In this document: positions 1 to 6,348 of the stretch, one piece after another | How positions within the stretch are numbered: position 1 is the stretch's first letter | Layout of the letters: each line of letters starts with the position of its first letter | DNA from: B3-G11 sp039714175 | GTDB taxonomy: Bacteria > Actinomycetota > Acidimicrobiia > Spongiisociales > UBA5794 | Length of the DNA: 12,552 nt | Assembly: GCA_039714175.1 (NCBI GenBank) | Contig: JBDLJV010000055.1 | Coordinates: forward strand, 1 to 12,552 | Direction of reading: 5' to 3' | The notes under the pieces: generated by a model | The model's database searches: none | Told to the model about the DNA's origin: nothing | The model's input: only the letters and a program-made list of their open reading frames with translations | Made by a program: the position numbers and the translations under genes

Positions 1-1043
1 GCCTCACCCCTGAGGGCTTCAAGTCGTCGGTCGGTCAAACCGGGAACGCTGGCGAGCAGCCCAGCCGTGTAGGGGTGCCGTGGACTGCGGAACAGCTCAA
101 TGGCAGACCGGATCTCTACGACCTGCCCGGCATACACCATCACGACCCTGTCGGCGATTCGCGCAACCAGTCCGAAGTCATGGGTTACGACCAGAAGCGC
201 CATGCCCCGCTTTCGCTGGAGATCGTGCAGCAGTTCGATAATCGTCGCGGCCACGGAAACGTCGAGACCTGCGAACGGCTCATCTGCAACAAGCAGGTCA
301 GGAACGCGGGTCAACGCCTCAGCAAGCATCGCCCGCTGATTCTGTCCCGCGCTGAATTGCCGTCGGGTCGAACGGAAGAACCTGCGCGACTTCGGCAATT
401 GGACATCCCCGAGCGCATCCAGCACTCTCAGCTCAATCTCCTCGTTGGAAAGATCGTTGTGCTCACCCAGCGCTTCGCCAGATTGTCCACCGAGATACAT
501 GAGCGGGTTCCACGATGCCGTAGGATCCTGGAACACAAAGCCGACCTGTGTGCCAACAGTTCGCATCCATTCCGGCGAACCCTCAGCCAGCTGTGTTCCG
601 GCAAGCCGATCCTCCAACGAAGAGAACCCAGCCCCTCCTCCTGTGTCGACGGTCTCCTCCCCACCGGGATTGAAGCTCGAGCCGGCGAAGGTCGTCTTCC
701 CTCCGATTGTCCTGGTACCGGCGGACATCAGGGCGAACATGCCATTCACAATCAGCGACTTGCCCGAAGCGGACTCCCCCACGATCGCAACTCGCTCACT
801 CGGGAACACGCTCAGGTCAACACCATCGATGACTTCCACCCAACCCTGTTCGAGATGTTCACCTCGGTCAGACACGGGAGGCGTAAGGTCGAAACGATCT
901 GCAGAATCGCGATCGCTCACGGCGACTCGCAGTCCCGAACACATCAGCAGCGGTTCGATCGGATCCTCCCCTTGCGTGAAGGCCACGATACCGAAGAACT
1001 GCGGATCGCCCACCGGTGATGACGCCAGATACTCTCGCGCCAC
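1..1043 (-). CDS. Oligopeptide/dipeptide ABC transporter ATP-binding protein (C-terminus cut by window edge)
   Basis: This is the cytoplasmic ATPase of a peptide/nickel-type (DppD/OppD-like) importer that drives uptake through partner permeases. The minus-strand frame stays open from 1043 to base 1, giving 347 codons before the window ends. Visible motifs are Walker A GESASGKS (residues 89-96), Q-loop Gln in VFQDP (172), a signature around SAGQN (231-235), Walker B LLVADEP (250-256) with Glu255, the D-loop, and the H-loop His in VTHDF (288). The stretch HPYTAGLLASVPGL (323-336) is the family's oligo_HPY region, which continues off the edge. The start is GTG, with GGAG seven bases upstream; an in-frame ATG at 944 would give a more conventional N-terminus but has no ribosome binding site. 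Oddities are a long N-terminal lead, a Gly-rich insert after Walker A (about 115-160), and a signature reading FSAGQ instead of LSGGQ. Permeases and the binding protein must lie elsewhere. The family call is firm; the substrate is inferred from family only. Confidence 0.9.
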   Translation of the reverse strand, partial: MAREYLASSPVGDPQFFGIVAFTQGEDPIEPLLMCSGLRVAVSDRDSADRFDLTPPVSDRGEHLEQGWVEVIDGVDLSVFPSERVAIVGESASGKSLIVNGMFALMSAGTRTIGGKTTFAGSSFNPGGEETVDTGGGAGFSSLEDRLAGTQLAEGSPEWMRTVGTQVGFVFQDPTASWNPLMYLGGQSGEALGEHNDLSNEEIELRVLDALGDVQLPKSRRFFRSTRRQFSAGQNQRAMLAEALTRVPDLLVADEPFAGLDVSVAATIIELLHDLQRKRGMALLVVTHDFGLVARIADRVVMVYAGQVVEIRSAIELFRSPRHPYTAGLLASVPGLTDRRLEALRGE

Positions 1044-1071
1044 TCACCGTCTCCGTCGGATTCATGCGCCC

Positions 1072-1106
1072 TTGTGCGCGAACGTTCGCCTTCGTATGCT
1101 TGAACG
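1072..1106 (+). promoter_or_regulatory. Promoter of the PPOX gene, probably leaderless, with a palindrome in the spacer
   Basis: A -35-like TTGTGC (1072-1077) and a -10-like TATGCT (1095-1100) are separated by exactly 17 bases. The ATG lies six bases after the -10, so transcription would begin at or next to the start codon. This fits the lack of any Shine-Dalgarno sequence. The spacer contains the perfect 12-base palindrome GCGAACGTTCGC (1078-1089), a possible operator. The stretch is shared with the divergent ABC gene, whose GTG is 63 bases away. Confidence 0.5.
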
Positions 1107-1751
1107 ATGCCCTTCGACCATGCGTTGAGCACCGCTGCCGACCTCAGATCTGTGTACAGGGATCCATCGAAGCCGTCCCTCGCCAAGCAGATCGATCATC
1201 TGGACGAGCACTGCGAGAAACTCATCAGGCACTCGCCGTTCGTCCTGCTGGCAACGAGTAGCTCCGATGGTCGCGTCGACGTATCACCCAGGGGTGGACG
1301 TCCGGGCTTCGTCTGCGTGCTCGATGAACACCGGCTCGCCATCCCTGATCTCGCAGGAAACAATCGACTCGACTCGATGCAGAATCTCGTCGAGTCGCCG
1401 GGAGTGGGGCTTCTGTTCTGTATCCCCGGCCTCGACGAAACACTCAGAGTCAACGGAACAGCGACGATCACAACCGACCCAGAGGTGTTGGATGCCTGCG
1501 CTGACGACGATCTCCATCCGAAGGTCGCGATCGGCGTCGACGTGGATGAGGTATTCATCCACTGCGCCAAGGCACTTCGGCGAAGCCGCCTCTGGCACTC
1601 CGAGGACTGGCCCGACTTGAGCGACATGCCGACCGTGGCATGCATGCTGCAGGATCACTACGACTTGCCGGAGCTGGATCTTCCTGCAATCGAAGCCAGA
1701 TTGGCCGACGCATATGAGCGCACAACATGGATGGTGGGCGGAGACTCCTGA
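1107..1751 (+). CDS. Pyridoxamine 5'-phosphate oxidase-family FMN-binding protein
   Basis: This is a 214-residue soluble protein of the split-barrel flavin-binding PPOX superfamily, most like the subfamily often labelled MSMEG_1061/DR2398. Members bind FMN or a related flavin and are assumed to be oxidoreductases; the substrate is generally unknown, and a true PdxH role is unlikely. The barrel core is recognisable: an SPFVLLATSS strand (about 43-52), the SPRGGRPGFV turn (about 60-69), an LAIPDLAGNNR segment (about 76-86) where flavin phosphate contacts are expected, and the paired VGLLFCIPG and LRVNGTATI strands (about 100-125). The length is normal for the subfamily. No Shine-Dalgarno precedes the ATG, and the promoter position suggests leaderless translation. 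It stands alone, divergent from the ABC ATPase, and nothing links its role to its neighbours. The family call is confident; catalytic function is not claimed. Confidence 0.85.
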   Translation: MPFDHALSTAADLRSVYRDPSKPSLAKQIDHLDEHCEKLIRHSPFVLLATSSSDGRVDVSPRGGRPGFVCVLDEHRLAIPDLAGNNRLDSMQNLVESPGVGLLFCIPGLDETLRVNGTATITTDPEVLDACADDDLHPKVAIGVDVDEVFIHCAKALRRSRLWHSEDWPDLSDMPTVACMLQDHYDLPELDLPAIEARLADAYERTTWMVGGDS

Positions 1752-1856
1752 ACCGGTCGCCGTACTTCGACCTTCATCCAACGTTCACGGATGCTTCGGG
1801 CGAGGTTCACGTGCCCGAGATTCAATGCGGAACAACGCACATCCAGGAGACCATCC

Positions 1857-2651
1857 ATGAAAGACACGTTCCTCTCACTCCAAGGAGTGCTCCTCGCAGC
1901 ACTCGCGCTCGTCGCTATCACGGCTGTCACAGCCTTCGCCTTCGGAGCCACATCCGATGATCCATCGTTGCCCCCCGCTTCCGCATCAGCAACCGTCGCG
2001 GACGAGACCGCAGGCAGCGATATCGCAGCGAGCGACGACGCACCAGCGCCTCCGACTACGGAGGATTCACCTGCGGCAACCGGCCTCACCGATGACGAAG
2101 CATCAGGGATCCTGTTCATGAGGGAGGAAGAGAAGCTGGCGTACGACGTGTACGTCACGCTCGGCGACATGTGGGGTCAATCGATCTTCTCGAACATCGC
2201 ATCTGCAGAGCTGACTCACATGGACGCGGTCCTTGGCCTCATTGAGACGTACGGGCTGGACGATCCGATGGATCAGAACGACATCGGTGTCTTTGAGAAC
2301 CACGAACTTCAGTCGCTCTACGACACACTCATCGAAACGGGCTCAGAATCGATCACCGCAGCTTTGGAGGTCGGAGCGATCATCGAAGAGGTCGACATCG
2401 TCGATCTCGAGGGGTATCTCGCCGATACGACAAACCCTGACATCATCCGGGTCTACGAGAATCTCCTTCGGGGCTCGCGCAACCACCTGAGAGCCTTCGT
2501 TTCCCAGCTGGAAGCCGCTGGAATCGACCGTGAACCGTACGTAATGGACACAGAGGCCTATGAACTGATCCTTTCGACGGATACAGAGCGAGGCGGATCG
2601 TCCCGAGGTGCCGGGAACGGCGGTCAACACGGCAAGGGGCATCAGGGATAG
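1857..2651 (+). CDS. Exported or membrane-anchored DUF2202 (ferritin-like) protein
   Basis: This 264-residue protein has a hydrophobic N-terminal segment (about 9-30, rich in Ala/Leu/Val), a signal peptide or anchor with no lipobox cysteine. A low-complexity Ala/Ser/Thr/Pro/Asp linker (about 32-78) follows. Residues 79-230 match the DUF2202 pattern, whose fold belongs to the ferritin-like superfamily. Landmarks are FMREEEKLAYDVY (87-99), IASAELTHMDAV (114-125), GAIIEEVDIVDL (173-184) and RGSRNHLRAF (205-214). Possible metal ligands are Glu91/92, Glu118 and His121, Glu177/178 and Asp180, and His210; this is inference from spacing. The tail is Gly/His/Lys-rich. The reading frame opens further upstream at 1791, but the ATG at 1857 is preceded by AGGAGA at a six-base spacing and begins a sensible signal segment. 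The function of DUF2202 is not established. The 105-base gap after the PPOX gene shows no clear promoter. Confidence 0.85.
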   Translation: MKDTFLSLQGVLLAALALVAITAVTAFAFGATSDDPSLPPASASATVADETAGSDIAASDDAPAPPTTEDSPAATGLTDDEASGILFMREEEKLAYDVYVTLGDMWGQSIFSNIASAELTHMDAVLGLIETYGLDDPMDQNDIGVFENHELQSLYDTLIETGSESITAALEVGAIIEEVDIVDLEGYLADTTNPDIIRVYENLLRGSRNHLRAFVSQLEAAGIDREPYVMDTEAYELILSTDTERGGSSRGAGNGGQHGKGHQG

Positions 2652-2669
2652 ACCGGTTCGTCGAATCCC
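2645..2669. terminator. Possible weak bidirectional terminator between convergent genes
   Basis: GGGAT (2645-2649) and ATCCC (2665-2669) are inverted and enclose a second three-pair stem, GAC (2651-2653) with GTC (2660-2662). The structure starts within the last codons of the DUF2202 gene and ends just before the stop codon of the Clp1-like gene. The stem is short and interrupted, and there is no T-run on either strand, so this is a candidate only. Confidence 0.25.
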
Positions 2670-2670
2670 G

Positions 2671-3558
2671 TCAGACGCCGAAGATCAGCTCCCGAAGACG
2701 CACACGACTCGTGGAGAACGTGTCAAGATCGACTCGGATCGAACCAAGCCTGAGGCCGCGCATCTCGTCCCCGAAACGGGTCGCCACCTTCACGGTCCCG
2801 TCGACATGTTCGAGCACCCCGAGGCCGAGACACCGCCCGCGTTCGTCCTGCACGCCTACGAGCATCCCGTCCAACCGGCTCACATCGAATCCGACAGGAA
2901 GCGTCGGCGCAAAAACCGTGGTCTGGACACGCCACCGCGGCGGGTCGTCGCCAAGATCCTTGTGAAGCGCCTCCGCCCTGGTCTGTTGGCGGTCGATCGG
3001 TGAGCCGGACACGATCTCGGCAGAAGGCTCAATCTCAGCGACGCGCGTAGAGAGGAAACGACGAAGCATCCCGATCACAGGATCGAGTTCCTCATCCCGC
3101 CTGATCGCGATCACGAGCTCGGGTTGGGCAAGTTCGACAAGGTGATATTTGAGCGTCTGGCCGACGACCCCTGTGACGACACCGGTCGTGTCACAGATGA
3201 CGAGGTCGGCCCGTTCCTTGGCGGCATCGATGAGTGCGGTGACGGCCACAACGTGAGGCAGCACGACACCACTCGGTTCCACAGCGCCCACAAACCGAAG
3301 CTCATCCGGCGTCGAAAGCACATCGCAGTCCTCAACCGAGGAGACAACCTTCATCCCGACACACCCCACCGGCCCGACGGTTGCTGCCGCCACGTCACCG
3401 TCAACGTACGCAACGGTTCGCCCAAGCTCGACCGCGTCGCGCAGAAGCATACGCGCGAGCGTCGTCTTGCCCGTTTCGGCGTCTCCGATGACCATGACGA
3501 CGCCGTCAAGGCTCGTGACACGCTCTCGCAGCGTCTCGTATGGCAGGTCGCCCTTCAT
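2671..3558 (-). CDS. Clp1-type P-loop kinase/NTPase (Clp1/GlmU-like family)
   Basis: This 295-residue soluble P-loop protein resembles the P-loop domain of Clp1/Grc3 polynucleotide 5'-kinases, a family with poorly characterised bacterial members. Walker A is GDAETGKTT (25-33). The segment YVDGDVAAATVGPVGCVGM (51-69) corresponds to the Clp1/Grc3 motif that usually reads like DxDxGQS...PG; the Gly-Gln-Ser part is replaced by Ala-Ala-Ala. The Walker B-like strand is DLVICDTTG (118-126), typical of this clan. After about residue 200 comes a smaller beta-rich C-terminal region. The frame extends much further upstream, but the ATG at 3558 is preceded by GGAGA at a seven-base spacing, and upstream codons would overlap the synthetase gene. 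It is the second gene of an operon, 43 bases after the synthetase stop. The Clp1-like fold assignment is good; RNA-kinase activity is unproven and the changed motif argues for caution. Confidence 0.75.
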   Translation of the reverse strand: MKGDLPYETLRERVTSLDGVVMVIGDAETGKTTLARMLLRDAVELGRTVAYVDGDVAAATVGPVGCVGMKVVSSVEDCDVLSTPDELRFVGAVEPSGVVLPHVVAVTALIDAAKERADLVICDTTGVVTGVVGQTLKYHLVELAQPELVIAIRRDEELDPVIGMLRRFLSTRVAEIEPSAEIVSGSPIDRQQTRAEALHKDLGDDPPRWRVQTTVFAPTLPVGFDVSRLDGMLVGVQDERGRCLGLGVLEHVDGTVKVATRFGDEMRGLRLGSIRVDLDTFSTSRVRLRELIFGV

Positions 3559-3601
3559 GCAGGGATCTCCTCGTACTGGCCTGCTCGAATTGTACGGTCG
3601 G

Positions 3602-5422
3602 TTATGCCTCGTACTGCGCGCGCAAGGAGCGGCGCATGACCTTCTGGGAGGCCGTGCGTGGGAGTTGATCGATGAGCAGGACGTCGTGCACCTTGAACAG
3701 CGGGTTGAGATGAGCCCTGATGCGGCGCTGCACTTCTGAACGGAGATCATTCGTGTCCGGACCACCCTCTGTGGGCACGGCAAAGACGATCAAATGCTCA
3801 GGGCCACCGCCTGCCGGCGGCACCGCGATCGCCGCCAGCTCCTTGACGCCGGCAATGTCACCGATCGCTCCTTCAAGATCAGCGGACGAGACCTTGATAC
3901 CACCGAGATTCATCGTGTCGTCGACACGGCCGAGCGCTCGATAGAGGCCGCCGGGCTCGCGCGCCATCTGATCCCCATGACGACGCAATTGAGGCTCGTG
4001 GTCAGGCACACCGTCGTAGTACACCGATTCGTGATCTCGATTGAGGAGCTCGGTTGACATCCCGATCGATGGCGGCACCAGGAAGGCTTCGCCTTCATCA
4101 CCGTCGGAACCATCTTCATCGATCAGGACAAGATCGACACCGAGGCACGGTGTCGTGAACCGGGCTGCAAGAGCGGGTTGGAGCACGGTACCTGCGATGT
4201 ACCCCCCGCCGAGTTCCGTTCCGCCGCAGTATTCGATAACAGGTACGTGACCGGCAGCCTCCATCAGCCAGGTGTAATCGTCGACACCTGAAGCCTCTCC
4301 GGTCGAGGACAACACTCGGACAGATGTCCAGTCACCGACCGAGAGCACACCTGAGGATCTCCACGCAGCAACGATCGATGGCACAACGCCCAGCATCGTG
4401 ACGCCAGCCTCCTCCACGAACTCCACGAAGCCCTCAGTCGTGGGAGCATCGTCGTACAGGACGATCGCCGCTTCGTTCAGCAGGGCAGCGAAGATGAGCC
4501 ACGGCCCGATCATCCAGCCGAGGTTCGTCGGCCACGCAACGACATCTCCGGGATGGATGTCGTGATGGAAACGGCCATCCATGGCATTCTTGATCGGCGT
4601 GGAGTGGGTCCACGGAATCGCCTTCGGTTCACCGGTCGTTCCCGATGAGAAGAGAATGTTCGCATGTGCACCGGCAGCCACGGGAACAGGCTCAAATGGA
4701 GAACCCTCCATGACGAAGTCGTTCCACAGGACATCCTCGGGACGAACGGCTGTTCCGGCGCCGGTGTCCACCACGATGCAGGTCGGAGCACCGGCATCAA
4801 CACACTTGGCGTACATGGGGAGCCGCCGGCCGAGACGTTCGGCCTCGTCCTGGGTCACAACGGCAACCGGTGAGGTGATCCGCAGCCGTGTAGCGATCTC
4901 ATCGGGAGCGAACGAGTCCGCGATGGACACGACAACACCACCTGCAGCGATCGTGCCGAGATACGCGATGACGGCCTCGGGCGTCATCGGCATCGTGATT
5001 GCCACCGGATCCCCGACGCTGAACCCGGCGTTCCGAAATCCTGCTGCGAAGGCAGCGACCTGCGCCTTGAGCTCTCGAACAGAGATCTCACGTCTCTCCG
5101 CACCTTCACGGGCGATGATCGCCACAGCATCAGGATCGTGGTCCAGACACGATGCAACGATGTTGTACCTGGCTCCGGGTAACCAATCGGGTGCCTTGGG
5201 GTCACTCGAGCCGCGAATGGATGTGGGGTCAGTCTCGAACTCAATGTCGAGTTCCTGGATCACCATCGTCCAGAAACCGTCAGGATCGTCGACCGACCAC
5301 CGATGGAACGACTCATAGTCCGGCAGCCCACGATCCGCCATGACCCTCGTGAGATTGGCGTTGCGCACGGTCTCTTCATCAGGTGTCCACACGGGATTCG
5401 GTGATGCTGCTCGATCGGTCAT
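3602..5422 (-). CDS. AMP-forming acyl/acetyl-CoA synthetase (ANL superfamily)
   Basis: This 606-residue cytosolic enzyme activates a carboxylic acid with ATP to an acyl-adenylate, then transfers it to CoA. Order of features: an acetyl-CoA-synthetase-like N-terminal region (about 35-90), the P-loop ILFSSGTTGEPKAIPWTH (256-273), STGEASG (373-379), the YCGGTELGGGY adenine-binding motif (398-408), the RHGD aspartate (Asp484), the GRVDDTMNLGGIKVSSADLE hinge region (498-516) and the C-terminal lysine of RTASQKVMRR (Lys594), expected to be needed for adenylation. All key positions look intact. It resembles the group related to plant acyl-activating enzymes 17/18 more than canonical Acs, because the Acs C-terminal RSGK is ASQK. 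Substrate chain length cannot be read from the sequence. It starts an operon with the Clp1-like gene and diverges from the gene at 5501. The ATG at 5422 has a GAGGTAGG-like stretch about eight bases upstream. Confidence 0.9.
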   Translation of the reverse strand: MTDRAASPNPVWTPDEETVRNANLTRVMADRGLPDYESFHRWSVDDPDGFWTMVIQELDIEFETDPTSIRGSSDPKAPDWLPGARYNIVASCLDHDPDAVAIIAREGAERREISVRELKAQVAAFAAGFRNAGFSVGDPVAITMPMTPEAVIAYLGTIAAGGVVVSIADSFAPDEIATRLRITSPVAVVTQDEAERLGRRLPMYAKCVDAGAPTCIVVDTGAGTAVRPEDVLWNDFVMEGSPFEPVPVAAGAHANILFSSGTTGEPKAIPWTHSTPIKNAMDGRFHHDIHPGDVVAWPTNLGWMIGPWLIFAALLNEAAIVLYDDAPTTEGFVEFVEEAGVTMLGVVPSIVAAWRSSGVLSVGDWTSVRVLSSTGEASGVDDYTWLMEAAGHVPVIEYCGGTELGGGYIAGTVLQPALAARFTTPCLGVDLVLIDEDGSDGDEGEAFLVPPSIGMSTELLNRDHESVYYDGVPDHEPQLRRHGDQMAREPGGLYRALGRVDDTMNLGGIKVSSADLEGAIGDIAGVKELAAIAVPPAGGGPEHLIVFAVPTEGGPDTNDLRSEVQRRIRAHLNPLFKVHDVLLIDQLPRTASQKVMRRSLRAQYEA

Positions 5423-5500
5423 GGGTCGAGCCTACCTCTGCCCGATTCTCCGGACACTTCGGACCCACCGTCTACTATTGGATCTGGAGGAGGTTCAGCG

Positions 5501-6052
5501 ATGCAACTGAAGCAGCGAACCGCAAGCCTGATGCTCCTGGGAACAATGGTCGCATTCCTGGTCATAGGTCTCGGGACACCCGCACACGGCGAAGTCATCG
5601 ATCCCGGTTGTACCGGAAGTGTGACCTTCACCGGAGGGCCAACAGTGACCGAGAGCCAGTCGCTCGATGATGTCGTCATCGTTCCGGAGGCTGACACTGT
5701 CCAGTACACGGGCTCGATCAATATCGACCCGCCGTCGGAGCCGGTGGAGATCAACGGTGGTATAGATGTTCGCCTGCCATTCGGCGGATGGACGGTTGTC
5801 TCCTGGCCGGGCACGACCGAACTGACGGAAGCGTCAGGCACCTACGCCTACACCGTCCCCGGCTTCGTACCAAGGGGCACGGGTGGCCTTGAGGTGACAG
5901 CAACACACACCCAGCAGGGCGAAACCTGCAAGGTTGCCGTGACGATGGCACTCGAAGGCGATCCCGGACCTGCAGCGCTTATTGGCGCAACAGGCACCAT
6001 CGTGATGGGCTTCGCCACGCTGGGGGCGGGTATCCGGAAGAAGGTGGCGTAA
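5501..6052 (+). CDS. Secreted, C-terminally membrane-anchored protein of unknown function
   Basis: I do not recognise a family. The 183-residue product has a clear Sec signal peptide: Lys/Arg at residues 4-6, a hydrophobic core (about 8-26) and a likely cleavage after AHG (28-30). The mature domain is rich in Thr, Gly, Val, Pro and Glu, with alternating hydrophobic residues suggesting beta strands, as in an immunoglobulin-like or similar sandwich. It has only two cysteines after the signal (Cys37 and Cys143), which could form a disulfide closing the domain. A C-terminal hydrophobic helix (about 157-177) followed by RKK would anchor it with a short cytoplasmic tail. No LPXTG motif is present. 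The start is well supported: GGAGGAGG lies about seven bases before the ATG. A TACTAT -10-like box at 5473-5478 is a possible promoter without a convincing -35. Its stop overlaps the next gene's start by one base, so the two products are probably co-translated. Confidence 0.8.
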   Translation: MQLKQRTASLMLLGTMVAFLVIGLGTPAHGEVIDPGCTGSVTFTGGPTVTESQSLDDVVIVPEADTVQYTGSINIDPPSEPVEINGGIDVRLPFGGWTVVSWPGTTELTEASGTYAYTVPGFVPRGTGGLEVTATHTQQGETCKVAVTMALEGDPGPAALIGATGTIVMGFATLGAGIRKKVA

Positions 6053-6321
6053 TGAACGGTCGACCATTCCTTGGATTGGTGGCAGGATTCCTCTTCGGCC
6101 TCTTCGGCGGTATCACGCTCTTCATGTACGGGGTGATCCCTCTCCACTCCAACTTGATCTGGATTCTCCCCCTGCTCGGACTACTCCTCGGCTTGATTCT
6201 CGCCGCATGGGCACCGTTCGAAGGGACGCCTGCGCCAGATGCGGGACCGCCGACAGAGATGGGTCCGGGCGGTGAGCTCATTGACCACAACCCACCGTTC
6301 GAGGAGCCTTCCCCAGAGTGA
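6052..6321 (+). CDS. Small two-helix membrane protein
   Basis: This 89-residue protein has two predicted membrane helices (about 6-30 and 35-55) joined by a very short loop, then a cytosolic or external Pro/Gly/Glu/Asp-rich tail of about 33 residues. No family is recognised. Its ATG overlaps the stop of the secreted protein gene (TAATG), a standard sign of translational coupling, so it probably works with that protein, for example as an assembly or anchoring partner; this is inference. The tail ends in an acidic Pro-rich sequence that could be disordered. The MFS transporter begins 27 bases later and may be in the same transcript. Confidence 0.75.
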   Translation: MNGRPFLGLVAGFLFGLFGGITLFMYGVIPLHSNLIWILPLLGLLLGLILAAWAPFEGTPAPDAGPPTEMGPGGELIDHNPPFEEPSPE

Positions 6322-6348
6322 TCCTTCACGCCCCGCGACGATGAACGC

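Noticed and set aside
75..1019. Long plus-strand open frame of 314 codons
   Set aside because: It lies opposite the ABC ATPase gene, whose minus-strand translation carries all expected motifs; the plus-strand product has no recognisable features.
1078..1089. Possible LexA/SOS box
   Set aside because: The actinobacterial SOS box needs four bases between CGAAC and GTTCG; here the arms are fused.
1791..1856. Upstream start for the DUF2202 protein
   Set aside because: The extra 22 residues are basic and unlike a signal peptide, whereas the ATG at 1857 has AGGAGA at good spacing.
3559..3783. N-terminal extension of the Clp1-like protein
   Set aside because: It would overlap the end of the synthetase gene and reads as low-quality sequence; the ATG at 3558 has a strong ribosome binding site and starts the conserved domain.
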